From an uncultured Dysgonomonas sp. (GTDB taxonomy: Bacteria > Bacteroidota > Bacteroidia > Bacteroidales > Dysgonomonadaceae), in NCBI GenBank assembly GCA_937995835.1, contig CALKIV010000092.1:1-60017 (forward strand): DNA of 60,017 nucleotides. The letters are read 5' to 3'. Below are positions 47,187 through 56,748 of the stretch, piece by piece. Under the pieces are notes generated by a model, which saw only the letters and a program-made list of their open reading frames with translations, did no database searches and had not been told where the DNA came from. Within the stretch, counting starts at the first letter, position 1. Each line of letters begins with the position of its first letter. The translations under genes and the position numbers were made by a program.

Positions 47187-50072
47187 TTTACATATATTGG
47201 TAAAAATACACCATTGACATGCCTCTTCTGTTGGTGTTTGAGTAAACGGAACTTGTGGATCAAATATTTCTTCTAAGCATTTCTCAAAATACTCTACGAA
47301 CTCTTCTCGAACAGCAGCAAAGTCATCTATTCTGATATTCATTTTGGGTGTTCCTGTTTGAATTACAGCAGGATCAAATTGACTGTCGTATAGATTGCGA
47401 AGATAGTAAATGCCGGACTCAACGATTTCCTCAGGATGCTTTATCAAATATAGATGAGCGTACATAAACACTTGCATTACAGCCTTTGGTCTATCTTTCA
47501 ACTCTTTATCAAAAAGGTCTTCCATCTTCTTATATCTCAAGACTCCTCTACCTGTTTTATAATCGATTATACGAGTCGCCCCCTTTACTTCATCTACCCT
47601 ATCAATATAACCTTTTAGATTTACCCAGAAACCCGATTTCAACGGATAAACTTCATCTAACCTCTCCTCTGAATCTTTATAAATAAATGGAGTTATTTGT
47701 GCATCAGTCGATAATAGTTTCTTCACATATTTACGCAGCACCTCTCCTGTCAAATAATTCTGTCCTGTCAAAGGTTTTATCACATCAGGAGTCATAAAAT
47801 AATTTTCAGCAAAAGATTTTTCGATCAAAGATGTTAAATACTTATCATCTTTAGCTAGTTTATCCAACAAGTCAGCTGTTAACACTTTCCCCTTGAATGG
47901 ATTATATAGCCATTCCATGATGGAGTGAAAGATTGTTCCAAAAGTGCTTGCCTCAATTGTTTCTGATACTTCTTCAGCTTCTCCTAATTTTTCTACAAAT
48001 GAAAAATAAAATTGAAGAGGGCAGTTTACGTACGTATTAATAGAACTTGCAGAAAGCTTCTCTTCTCCTCCGTTGAGAAAATTTTTCATTTTGTTCAAAA
48101 TCTGATCACTCTTTTCAACTACTATCGGAGTACTTTTTGTTGATGATACTTTATAAATAGCCAATTGCTCTTTAATCAAAAAATGATCCAGATACAGATG
48201 TTTAATCTGATTATAATATCTGCTTACCTCACCCGTTTGCAAACCTTCTGTTCTACTATCATAAAGAAAATATATTCGTTTTGCTCGATTTATTAAACGA
48301 TAAAAGTGATAAGCATAAATACTATCTTGATGCTCATAAGTGGGAAGTTGAAATCCCTTGCGAAGACTATATGGAATAAAAGAGTTAGCCACCTTCTTCA
48401 TCGGGAATATCCCCTCATTCATCGAGGTTATTATGATATTTTCAAAATCAAGAGCACGTGTTTCCAAAACTCCCATTAATTGCAAGCCAGAGAGAGGTTC
48501 TCCCCTAAAAGGGACACTAACTCCCAAGATCAATTTCTTTAATAACTTAACATAAGTATCAATAGACATATCAATCACAACATGCTTTAAAGAGTCCTGC
48601 ATCTTATTGATAGTCTTATAATATTCTATGATAAACTCACTTTCTAAGTCGATATAAGAAACAGGTAATTTTTCAATATAATCGTATTCATCGATAGATT
48701 CTACTTTTTGATTCTTCTTTAAGAATACTAAAATAGTTTTCAGATACTCTGGCATATCTTGCCATGAGTCTAAGCCTTTAAAAATCAAATCAAAGAGAGG
48801 ATGAATAGCAAGATCACTAGCAGAGACTAATATTTTATTATACCTAATAATTTCTTCTTTTTGCTTGTCTGCCTCCACATTTGCTATAGAAGTAATATAT
48901 CGATGATTAAGAATAGCAAGTACTGTTTTATGATAAAAGTGATATTGACCATTGGAGAAGCGAATATTTCGGTGCAGCTCAAATATCGATTCCATTAATC
49001 CCGATATAGAGCTGTTATTAAGACTATACCCCATTGTAACATTGACTTTTTCAATATCTTTAGGTATAGAATATAGCATGGGCAATAAAAGATTTTCTTC
49101 AGGAAGTACTAGTGCTGTGTTTATTGTCTGATCATCCCCTTCCTCATTTACTATTTTTTGTAAAATACTATTTACATATTTTGCTTGACCAACAGCTGAT
49201 GGTACACCTATTAATTCGATAGTAGGCTTATCAAAAGTTAGCTCTTCACTTTCGAGTTGATATTGAGAAGGAAATTTAAATTTATTTTTCGCAATAAAGA
49301 ATGAAGCTTTATTTTCAGGATCACATATCAAAGGAGAAGAATAGTCCCAATAAAAATCTGCTATTTTTCTCTTGTGTAGATAGCTTAAAAACCTTTCTTC
49401 AGAGATACTATGTCCATTTAAACCGACAAAAATTACTTTTTCAAAAGGCAGTTCTAAATCTTGGTCTTTTTCAATAGACTCTACAACTTCTCGAAAGATC
49501 ATACCTTCGTATGCTTTCCCTTGTACTCTCAATCGAGATTTGAACTCTAAATATAGAGCATGCAGAATTTCCCACAATTCAGCAAAATCACGTTTCTTCT
49601 TATTGTCACCGATTGGAATAAAACTAGCCCAAAAACGTCTAATAGCTGCTATCTGATCTTCAGAAAGGTAGCTCATACTAGCATCAATCTCCTTCAGATC
49701 AGATATATTTCTAAAAAGCTGTTTTGCGTCTACTAAATATTTATCGACATCATCAAAATCATTCAGTAACATTTCACCCCAATATACAAACTCGTCAAAT
49801 GTCTCAGGAGAATTACTTATTGCTTTATAAGCATCATAAAGAATAAATAACATTTCTATTCTATCGGCTTTCTGATAATCAGATAGTTTTGAAAATAGAT
49901 CAGAAACAGTCAATATCTCTGGAGAGAACAACGGCTGTTTGGTAATTTGAGATAGGTAATATTGAAAAAAAACTCCAGCACGCTGACTAGGAAAAACGAA
50001 AGTGTATCTACTTAAATTATTTCCAGATACTTTAAGATAAGTTTGAGCGACATTATATAAAAAAGGGATCAT
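47181..50072 (-). CDS. AddB-like PD-(D/E)XK nuclease / inactivated helicase
   Basis: A 963-residue protein with the AddB plan. The N-terminal half is a superfamily I helicase-like fold that opens YTFVFPSQRAGVFF, where the ATP site is degenerate; the nuclease domain is at the C-terminus. The nuclease has GYIDRVDEV and TRIIDYKTGRG near 820-845, and the iron-sulphur cysteines are visible: one in NTYVNCPLQFYF near 665 and C-x2-C-x5-C at the very end (CQWCIFTNIC). AddB with AddA repairs double-strand breaks. The AddA/RecB-type partner is not in this window. Its promoter is not obvious. Confidence 0.88.
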   Translation of the reverse strand: MIPFLYNVAQTYLKVSGNNLSRYTFVFPSQRAGVFFQYYLSQITKQPLFSPEILTVSDLFSKLSDYQKADRIEMLFILYDAYKAISNSPETFDEFVYWGEMLLNDFDDVDKYLVDAKQLFRNISDLKEIDASMSYLSEDQIAAIRRFWASFIPIGDNKKKRDFAELWEILHALYLEFKSRLRVQGKAYEGMIFREVVESIEKDQDLELPFEKVIFVGLNGHSISEERFLSYLHKRKIADFYWDYSSPLICDPENKASFFIAKNKFKFPSQYQLESEELTFDKPTIELIGVPSAVGQAKYVNSILQKIVNEEGDDQTINTALVLPEENLLLPMLYSIPKDIEKVNVTMGYSLNNSSISGLMESIFELHRNIRFSNGQYHFYHKTVLAILNHRYITSIANVEADKQKEEIIRYNKILVSASDLAIHPLFDLIFKGLDSWQDMPEYLKTILVFLKKNQKVESIDEYDYIEKLPVSYIDLESEFIIEYYKTINKMQDSLKHVVIDMSIDTYVKLLKKLILGVSVPFRGEPLSGLQLMGVLETRALDFENIIITSMNEGIFPMKKVANSFIPYSLRKGFQLPTYEHQDSIYAYHFYRLINRAKRIYFLYDSRTEGLQTGEVSRYYNQIKHLYLDHFLIKEQLAIYKVSSTKSTPIVVEKSDQILNKMKNFLNGGEEKLSASSINTYVNCPLQFYFSFVEKLGEAEEVSETIEASTFGTIFHSIMEWLYNPFKGKVLTADLLDKLAKDDKYLTSLIEKSFAENYFMTPDVIKPLTGQNYLTGEVLRKYVKKLLSTDAQITPFIYKDSEERLDEVYPLKSGFWVNLKGYIDRVDEVKGATRIIDYKTGRGVLRYKKMEDLFDKELKDRPKAVMQVFMYAHLYLIKHPEEIVESGIYYLRNLYDSQFDPAVIQTGTPKMNIRIDDFAAVREEFVEYFEKCLEEIFDPQVPFTQTPTEEACQWCIFTNICKK

Positions 50073-50156
50073 AATTTCTAAGTTTAACTACAAATGTAAT
50101 AAAACATAAACGAAAGATTTATAGTTTTAAAGATTGTGTCGCTTATTTCAGCTAAC

Positions 50157-50186
50157 TTGCGTTTTCTATTATAGCGCTTATCTTTG
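50157..50186 (+). promoter_or_regulatory. Promoter TTG-N19-TATCTTTG for the DUF4421 gene
   Basis: TTG (50157-50159) and TATCTTTG (50179-50186) are separated by 19 bases. Transcription would begin near 50193, so translation starts at the ATG at 50208 rather than at a TTG at 50184. Confidence 0.7.
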
Positions 50187-50207
50187 CACAATAACATATT
50201 AAAAACG

Positions 50208-51200
50208 ATGCTTTCAAGGTTTGAAGAAATACATTTACTCTGCATATTCTCTATTCTTTTTTTGGATTCTATTGCTATTTTTGGACAAATAGACAGCACT
50301 TATATCCAGCCATTTGATCGAGATTTTTCAGCACGCATCTATATCAATGAGAAATCTGCAGGATTTTATCAAACGAATGATAGCAAAGAAACTGAATATA
50401 AAACAAATGCACCAGGAAGCATAGGGTTAGGGGCTTCTTGGAAGCACCTATCTTTCAGTTTTAGCAAAGGGTTTGACACATTTAGAGATAAAGATAAAGG
50501 AAAGACAAAAAGTATAGAATTCCAACATCACAGCTATGGTCATAAAATTATATATGATATATTTTTGCAACAACACAAAGGTTTTTACCGTGATGAACAG
50601 AATACTGACAAAACCTATGATCTATATCCAGATATGGAACTAAATATGTATGGAGGATCGATACAGTATATATTTAATAACAAGAAATTTTCTTCACGAG
50701 CCGCCTTTAATCTCAACGAGAGGCAAATAAAATCTGCAGGTTCTGTATTATTTGGAGGATCAATATATTATAGCAAAATTCAAGCTGACAGTGTTGTCAT
50801 TTTTGAAGGTATGGATAGAAAGCAACGTAACTTACAACTAGGACTATCACTTGGGTACGCCTATTCGTGGGCTATTACACAGCGTTGGACGGCTACTCCC
50901 TCATTTACTCTTGGAGTGATGATGGGGAATAATGATCCAAGACATTTTTTCAATAATAGCATGAAGATTTACCCTGCTCTTAATGCACGTTTTGGACTTA
51001 GTTACAATGCTAAAACATGGTCTATTGGTAGTGTCTTTCTAATTAATAGGGTATATTTATTCTATAAAGACAAACAGAGTTTAAGTATGCAAAATGAGCA
51101 AATACAGCTTACTTTTGTCAAACGATTCAATTGGCACAACAAACATGCCAACAAAGTATTACATAAGATAAATGGTACTAAAGAAAAATTCAGGCTATAG
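50208..51200 (+). CDS. DUF4421-type outer-membrane beta-barrel protein
   Basis: 330 residues from the ATG at 50208. A hydrophobic signal peptide ends near SIAIFGQ; the mature protein begins IDSTYIQPFDRDFSARIYI, the opening typical of the DUF4421 family of Bacteroidetes. The remainder is predicted to be amphipathic strands with alternating residues and aromatic belts (LSFSFSKGFDTFRDK, LGLSYNAKTWSIGSVF). No charge or ligand clue to function. It converges with the SUKH-like gene with a 2-base gap. Confidence 0.78.
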   Translation: MLSRFEEIHLLCIFSILFLDSIAIFGQIDSTYIQPFDRDFSARIYINEKSAGFYQTNDSKETEYKTNAPGSIGLGASWKHLSFSFSKGFDTFRDKDKGKTKSIEFQHHSYGHKIIYDIFLQQHKGFYRDEQNTDKTYDLYPDMELNMYGGSIQYIFNNKKFSSRAAFNLNERQIKSAGSVLFGGSIYYSKIQADSVVIFEGMDRKQRNLQLGLSLGYAYSWAITQRWTATPSFTLGVMMGNNDPRHFFNNSMKIYPALNARFGLSYNAKTWSIGSVFLINRVYLFYKDKQSLSMQNEQIQLTFVKRFNWHNKHANKVLHKINGTKEKFRL

Positions 51201-51202
51201 AA

Positions 51203-52048
51203 TTACAAAACACCAAAGTTGTTTTGAGATAAGAAGTTGATAAAGCCATTCTCAAATTCAGAGATCGAAAGTACTCGATTTTCTTCTTTTTCGTGATTAC
51301 TATTCATTTGACAGAACATTTCTCTACAGCTTTTTAATTTTGCTCTGCTCAGCTCATTTGAATTTTGAAACAGTTCTTTATATATTTTGATATATTCTAA
51401 TTCACCGGATAAATCAGTATTTGCCAAACTTGAAGAGAACGAAGATTTCTTTTCTGAAATTAGATCCACAAAAGTCATAAAAAGGACATTCCTAAACCGA
51501 TCAGTAAATGGAGAAAATAGAGTAGTCACATTCTTATAAGCTGTTATAGCATAGACAATAGGATTTTCTTGTCGACTATTAAAAAACTCAAATGTACGGG
51601 TAAATGGGTCGTAATTACAGAAGACAATATCATTAATATTCATCAATGAATTGATTTCAGGAGTATAAATACCATCATTATCTTCAGGTATCTCATCATC
51701 ATAATTTACCTTGAAGTTTTTCGTATTGATATATTCTTTCAGATTCATCCCCCCAGCTAGCCAATACTCCTTGAGATTAGCCTGATGGAGTGCATAATCA
51801 TAATCTTGCAAAGAAGGTGAAACATTATAATCACCATTATTGAGTTGACTACTCTGCCCCAACCATCGAAAATAGGACCATACGGAAGCTGGTAAAGTGA
51901 TTCCATGTTTGACACTAAACTCATTGATTTCTTCATCAGTAGCTCCTACAACTTCTTTTCTATTGCACAAGCCTACACGACTTACGATTTCCACTCCACT
52001 CTGAAAAAGAGCATCATACTTGGATATTTTTTCTTTGCTAGTCATCAT
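51203..52048 (-). CDS. SMI1/KNR4 (SUKH)-like protein, paralogue of 26679-27527
   Basis: A 281-residue soluble protein. DEEINEFSVKHGITLPASVW (about 39-58) is a good match to the SMI1/KNR4 N-terminal motif. It shares with the gene at 26679 the block NYDDEIPEDNDGIYTP, the phrase ENPIVYAI and the end motif ILSISEFENGFINFL, over the whole length, so the two are old duplicates. No toxin is adjacent. Role unknown; immunity or regulatory roles are only possibilities. It is followed by a promoterless 164-base gap and an unrelated repair gene pair. Confidence 0.55.
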   Translation of the reverse strand: MMTSKEKISKYDALFQSGVEIVSRVGLCNRKEVVGATDEEINEFSVKHGITLPASVWSYFRWLGQSSQLNNGDYNVSPSLQDYDYALHQANLKEYWLAGGMNLKEYINTKNFKVNYDDEIPEDNDGIYTPEINSLMNINDIVFCNYDPFTRTFEFFNSRQENPIVYAITAYKNVTTLFSPFTDRFRNVLFMTFVDLISEKKSSFSSSLANTDLSGELEYIKIYKELFQNSNELSRAKLKSCREMFCQMNSNHEKEENRVLSISEFENGFINFLSQNNFGVL

Positions 52049-52212
52049 TAAACTATTTGGTTTAATAATTTATACTTACAAAGCAATAGTCTCATTTTCA
52101 AATGAGAAGATTACTTTATTGTTTTTCGAGATAATATGTATATGCATTAAGCTTATTAAAGCAATACAAAGATATAAAAAGAACCCAATAGCACAGCCTT
52201 ATAAGTACTTAA

Positions 52213-52713
52213 TTAAACAGGTATTCCCATTATTGTAAATGGATATAGCTTACCATTGACAAATATTTCCTTAGATTCTATAGCTTTGAAACCTACTTTT
52301 TCATAAAGCTTAGTTGCTCTTTTATTGAATTTAGCGACTGACAACAAGACTTTACTTTCTTCATAATGATAATGCTCTATTCCAAACTCAATAGCTGATC
52401 TAACAAACTGCTCTCCATGACCTTTGCCTGTATAGTTGGGTTTTAATCCAAAACCAATCCACATAACCTCATTCTCAAAAGTATACGATGTAAAGCCAAT
52501 TAGTTCTTTGGTTTCCACATTGATTGCTGCAAATATATTTTCCCATGATTCAGGTTTTAAAAATCTCTCGACCTCCTCTTTATCTTTATATATATTATAA
52601 AAAGAATATTTACCGGTGTATTTCCATTCATATGCTATTTCTTGAGCATATGGCTGTGACATCGCCACAAATTCATATTCTAGAGGAAAAGGAGCAGTCT
52701 TTTGTTTAAACAT
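52213..52713 (-). CDS. GNAT-family N-acetyltransferase
   Basis: A 166-residue acyltransferase with the acetyl-CoA loop in GLKPNYTGKGHGEQFVRS (about 90-107) and a C-terminal KRATKLYEKVGFKAIESKE motif near 130, both typical of GNAT enzymes. The substrate cannot be read. It begins exactly where ogt stops, so it is translated from the same message. Confidence 0.85.
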   Translation of the reverse strand: MFKQKTAPFPLEYEFVAMSQPYAQEIAYEWKYTGKYSFYNIYKDKEEVERFLKPESWENIFAAINVETKELIGFTSYTFENEVMWIGFGLKPNYTGKGHGEQFVRSAIEFGIEHYHYEESKVLLSVAKFNKRATKLYEKVGFKAIESKEIFVNGKLYPFTIMGIPV

Positions 52714-53238
52714 TTAAAATATACTTAATTGTTTTGCTTCATTAGACTCAAGATCTAATAAATCTTTCTTGGCCTGTGTACCTCCGGCATACCCAACAAG
52801 ACTCTTATCTGAGCCTATTATTCTGTGACACGGGATGAATATAGAGATTGCGTTTGCTCCATTAGCCGATGCTACTGCTCTTATCGCTTTGGGGTTATTG
52901 ATTCTTTCAGACAGTTTCTGATATGTTTCAGTTGTTCCGTATGGCACTTCAATTAGTGCGTTCCATATCTGTTTTTGAAAATCAGTACCTACCATCAAGA
53001 GTGGAATATCAAAGACTTGTCTTTCTTTTCGGAAATACTCTTCCAATTGGACAATCGCTTGCTCTATTATAGGACTTGTTCCTATCTGATAAGTAGCACC
53101 AAGCCCCTCTTGCAATCGGCTATCAATAGTCAATCTCTTTTGTCTATAACGCCAATCGCATAAACAAAGCCGATCTTCATAGGAACCGATCAACAAATCT
53201 CCGACCTGTGAGGAATAGTTTTTAACTATGATGTCCAT
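52714..53238 (-). CDS. ogt: Methylated-DNA-protein-cysteine methyltransferase
   Basis: Direct repair of O6-alkylguanine: the acceptor Cys lies in IPCHRIIGSDKSLVGYAGG near residue 137-155. TTETYQKLSERI and NPKAIRAVASANGAN form the helix-turn-helix DNA-binding part. The 174 residues include the short N-terminal domain. Ogt rather than Ada type because no regulatory domain precedes it. A GNAT gene follows without a gap. Confidence 0.93.
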   Translation of the reverse strand: MDIIVKNYSSQVGDLLIGSYEDRLCLCDWRYRQKRLTIDSRLQEGLGATYQIGTSPIIEQAIVQLEEYFRKERQVFDIPLLMVGTDFQKQIWNALIEVPYGTTETYQKLSERINNPKAIRAVASANGANAISIFIPCHRIIGSDKSLVGYAGGTQAKKDLLDLESNEAKQLSIF

Positions 53239-53337
53239 ATTCTTTTTGTAACAAAGAGGTTAATAAAAAACGAGCTGAAATTTCTAACATATTATAGATA
53301 TAACACCCGACATCACACATTAGATATAAAAGTTTTA

Positions 53338-53345
53338 TACCTTTG
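53338..53345 (+). promoter_or_regulatory. -7 element TACCTTTG upstream of the small membrane protein
   Basis: Exact TAnnTTTG match 71 bases before the ATG at 53409 with no clear -33 box; it would give a leader of about 57 bases. Confidence 0.45.
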
Positions 53346-53408
53346 TTTTCAAAATTAAAAAAGATTTATCAGAAAACAAGGTAAAGATATATCAAACTTA
53401 ACTAATAT

Positions 53409-53621
53409 ATGATTCTCATCATACTACTTCTTGCTTTAGCAACTGTTTTAACAGTTATCTGCATCATTGGGGCTGTATATTTTATTTATGTGAAAAAGAT
53501 AAAATACGCAATGATTTCTGTTGGCATATTGACGCTTTTGATCTTACTCATAGTAGCACTTTCTTATTTTTATGGATTCAGTGCTTCACAATATATGAAC
53601 CACCGGCATCAAATGATGTGA
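53409..53621 (+). CDS. Small two-helix membrane protein of unknown function
   Basis: 70 residues with two hydrophobic helices (about 3-27 and 36-54) separated by a basic turn (YVKKIKYAM), then a polar tail ending NHRHQMM. No family recognised. The next gene starts 47 bases later in the same direction, so it may be a partner of the transporter. Confidence 0.6.
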   Translation: MILIILLLALATVLTVICIIGAVYFIYVKKIKYAMISVGILTLLILLIVALSYFYGFSASQYMNHRHQMM

Positions 53622-53668
53622 TTGCTATTTATTAATTATTAATTTATAATTCTTACATACATCAGGAA

Positions 53669-55348
53669 ATGGACTGGTTTGTTGATATTTTTTCTACTCC
53701 TTCATTTATTCAGACAGTTATCTTAATCTCTCTAGTGGCAGCTTTAGGACTGCAATTGGGCAAAATTAAGATCTTAAATGTTTCTCTTGGCATCACATTT
53801 GTGTTTTTTACAGGTATTTTGCTTGGACATATCGGTCTGAATATAAATAAAAACTTAATTTTATTTGCCCAAAATTTCGGACTTGTAATATTTGTCTATG
53901 CATTGGGATTACAGGTTGGACCTGGATTCTTTTCTTCCCTTAAGAAGAGTGGCTTAAGACTCAACATGTTAGCTGTAGCCGTTTTGGTTATAGGTATTAT
54001 CATGACTATTGGCATGAGCTATATTTTTGATGTATCGATTGCTAACATGGTGGGAATACTCTGTGGTGCTGTCACAAACACTCCTGCCCTTGGAGCAGCA
54101 CAACAAGCAATGGGGTCAATGACTACTGATCCTAAAGTTGTAGCAGATATGGCATTAGCAACTGCCGTAACTTATCCCTTTGGAGTGATAGGGGTGATTC
54201 TTGCTATTATTTTATTAAGACGAGTACTTGCCCCTGATGAAATCAAAAGTAAACCATCTGAAGGTGGTGAAAATGACAATGAACCATATATAGGGGAGTT
54301 TAAAATTGTAAATCCAGCACTAAACGGCAAGACCATTAAAGAAATAATGAGTGTGTCTCCAAGGAAATTTATCATTTCGCGTGTCACCAGAGGCAACCAT
54401 GTTTCAATTGCCAAATCCGATACCTCATTGGCTCTTAATGACCATCTGATGATTATTTCCAAAAAATCAGATATAAAACTTATAGAAGCATTTTTAGGTG
54501 AACGGGTTAACGTAGACTGGAACAAGTCTGGAATAGACTGGAACACAATAGATAACAGTCAACTAATATCTAAACAAATTCTTGTAACCAGAAATAAGAT
54601 TAATGGGGAAAAACTAGGCTCTTTACGATTGAGGAATCAATATGGCGTAAATATCACAAGAGTAAATCGTGTAGGAATACAGCTTTTAGCTTCACCTGAT
54701 CTATCTCTACAGATTGGAGACAGCCTTACAATTGTTGGAGAAGTGAGCCAAATAGAAAAAGTGGCAAAAATATTAGGTGATGAAGTGAAAATCCTTGAAC
54801 GTCCTAACTTGATTGCCATATTTATGGGTATTGCACTTGGCTTGATTCTTGGGGCTGTTCCCTTCCCTATTCCAGGAATGTCACTTGCTGTAAAATTAGG
54901 AATAGCTGGTGGTCCTATTATTGTGGGAATTTTGATGGGTGCATTTGGCCCTCAATTTAAAATAACAACCTACACCACACAAAGCGCTAACTTATTGATG
55001 CGACAATTTGGCTTAGTTGTCTATCTTGCATGTCTAGGAATAGATGCTGGAGAACACTTTTTCGACACAGTATTACAGCCAGAAGGAGCTCTTTGGGTTG
55101 GTCTAGGGTTTATATTAACTATCGTTCCCGTATTGATTGTTGGTGTGATTGCTATGCGTATTTTGAAACTTAATTATGGTAAAAGTGTAGGCATGCTTTG
55201 CGGTAGTATGGCAAATCCGATAGCTTTAAACTTTATAAATTCGCAAGTTGACAATGACAATCCGTCGGTTGGTTATGCTACAGTATATCCTATTAGCATG
55301 TTTTTGCGCATCATTACAGCACAGATGATCATTCTTATTTTAGCATAA
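53669..55348 (+). CDS. AAE-family putative transporter (YidE/YbjL/AspT-type) with TrkA-C domains
   Basis: A 559-residue permease with two membrane halves (about 10-180 and 380-559) around a soluble section. The section carries two TrkA-C (RCK_C) repeats: KIVNPALNGKTIKEI near 210 and ILVTRNKINGEKLGSLRL near 300. The conserved LCGAVTNTPALGAA near 131 and LCGSMANPIALNF near 515 are typical of AspT-type exchangers. The substrate is unknown; aspartate/alanine exchange is one family example. Its 3' end overlaps the next convergent gene by 14 bases. Confidence 0.88.
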   Translation: MDWFVDIFSTPSFIQTVILISLVAALGLQLGKIKILNVSLGITFVFFTGILLGHIGLNINKNLILFAQNFGLVIFVYALGLQVGPGFFSSLKKSGLRLNMLAVAVLVIGIIMTIGMSYIFDVSIANMVGILCGAVTNTPALGAAQQAMGSMTTDPKVVADMALATAVTYPFGVIGVILAIILLRRVLAPDEIKSKPSEGGENDNEPYIGEFKIVNPALNGKTIKEIMSVSPRKFIISRVTRGNHVSIAKSDTSLALNDHLMIISKKSDIKLIEAFLGERVNVDWNKSGIDWNTIDNSQLISKQILVTRNKINGEKLGSLRLRNQYGVNITRVNRVGIQLLASPDLSLQIGDSLTIVGEVSQIEKVAKILGDEVKILERPNLIAIFMGIALGLILGAVPFPIPGMSLAVKLGIAGGPIIVGILMGAFGPQFKITTYTTQSANLLMRQFGLVVYLACLGIDAGEHFFDTVLQPEGALWVGLGFILTIVPVLIVGVIAMRILKLNYGKSVGMLCGSMANPIALNFINSQVDNDNPSVGYATVYPISMFLRIITAQMIILILA

Positions 55349-56054
55349 TGGATTTTAAAATTTCGCTAATTTCTTTAGCTCGTTTTATTACCATAAGATG
55401 ATCTCCTCCTTTTATCGATATAGGATTTATGATCTGTTCGTGAGGAAATATTTGATCTTTTGTTCCATGAATATGATAAAGAGATGATAGTTTTCTTTTT
55501 GGCTTCCAATGCGTTATCTGATGCAAAGCCCATTTTATGTATATAGGATCAGTAACCGTCATATAACCCTCCAGTGCACTTGTAGGTAAGTTATAGACAT
55601 ATCGATTAAATAATTTGATCATAAAATCAGTTTGCTTATACATTCTCATCGGAATATTGTTAGCAAAATTAACTTTAGCCGCCATATGGAAAAGTGAAGG
55701 AATCTCTTTTTCATCTTTCATTGTAGAGATCAAAACAATCTTTTTCGGTTGTAATTGATAAGCTATTTCCTCTGCCACAACTCCGCCTAACGAATAACCT
55801 ACCAATATAAATTTCCTCTTGGTATTGATCGACTCACTCATACGATGAGCATAAGCCTCTAAAGATTCTTCTGCATGAGGAATTAGCCACTCAATATATT
55901 TTTTCTTATATCCTTTAGGGAGCTCAATATCGTCGAAAACGGAACAGTTATAACACATTCCCGAAATAAAATACACATCAGTTATTTTCCCAAGAGTTCT
56001 TTTTACAAACCTCCAAGCTCGATGTAATATTCTTTTTCTCTTCTCTTCGACCAT
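55335..56054 (-). CDS. Alpha/beta-hydrolase
   Basis: A 239-residue hydrolase with the nucleophile elbow GYSLGGVV (G-x-S-x-G) near residue 103 and later D (HGTKDQIFP) and H (KGGDHLMV) in the right order for a catalytic triad near 197 and 217. No signal peptide. The substrate is unknown. It follows nfi by 13 bases and is probably in the operon with the AAA+/M41 gene. Confidence 0.85.
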   Translation of the reverse strand: MVEEKRKRILHRAWRFVKRTLGKITDVYFISGMCYNCSVFDDIELPKGYKKKYIEWLIPHAEESLEAYAHRMSESINTKRKFILVGYSLGGVVAEEIAYQLQPKKIVLISTMKDEKEIPSLFHMAAKVNFANNIPMRMYKQTDFMIKLFNRYVYNLPTSALEGYMTVTDPIYIKWALHQITHWKPKRKLSSLYHIHGTKDQIFPHEQIINPISIKGGDHLMVIKRAKEISEILKSIMLK

Positions 56055-56067
56055 ATTTCCTTTTACC

Positions 56068-56727
56068 TTACGAAATTTTTTGCATCAACTCCCCCACTAA
56101 GCGATCTGCTTGACGAGTAGTTTCAGGCAATCTATATTTGGGGCACATCTTTAGCACCCAATCCACAGCTGCATTTAAATCAATCTTATGCCCTATCGAG
56201 ACAAAAAGAGGTTTAGTGTTTTTTCTTGTCCGTACCACCTTACCGACCATTTCTTTCTTGTAAATAAGATCTTGCATACCTCCTTTTTCTAAGGATAGCA
56301 TTTCTTCATTATACTGCCCTACCAAGCGAGTTTTACCACAACCAATAGTTGGCAGATCCAACTCAAGTCCCAGATGGCAAGCCATACCGAAACCTCGAGG
56401 ATGTGCGATACCTTGAGCGTCGCAAATCACTAGATCCGGCTTAATTTTTAGTTTTTTATAAGCTTCTAATAAAGGAGGTACCTCTCTGAAAGAAAAGAGC
56501 CCTGTTATATAAGGAAAAGTAATATGCATCTGATGATACGCTATATCAACAACTTCTAAGGTATTAGCATCTAGGACAACGAACGCCCCAACCATCATAT
56601 CTATTGAGTCTTTATACGACACATCTGTGCCTGCTATATACTTGATTTCTTCAGGAAGAGCATTTGTCTTAATCACATTCTTACACAAACGCTCTTGCAA
56701 CAGATAATACTCCTCATACTTTCTCAT
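56068..56727 (-). CDS. nfi: Endonuclease V (deoxyinosine-specific repair nuclease)
   Basis: Cleaves DNA near deoxyinosine and other base lesions. The 219 residues show the catalytic aspartates in IAGTDVSY (about 31-38) and PDLVICDAQGIAHPRGFG (about 107-124), followed by the conserved LGLELDLPTIGCGKTRL block. It is the right length and intact. It lies 21 bases downstream of the AAA+/M41 gene. Confidence 0.96.
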   Translation of the reverse strand: MRKYEEYYLLQERLCKNVIKTNALPEEIKYIAGTDVSYKDSIDMMVGAFVVLDANTLEVVDIAYHQMHITFPYITGLFSFREVPPLLEAYKKLKIKPDLVICDAQGIAHPRGFGMACHLGLELDLPTIGCGKTRLVGQYNEEMLSLEKGGMQDLIYKKEMVGKVVRTRKNTKPLFVSIGHKIDLNAAVDWVLKMCPKYRLPETTRQADRLVGELMQKIS

Positions 56728-56748
56728 AAAACACAGTTTTCCTTCTTT

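Noticed and set aside
51206..51226. CAAAACA/TGTTTTG hairpin between DUF4421 and the SUKH-like gene as a terminator
   Set aside because: Seven mostly A-T pairs without a following T tract; not reliable.
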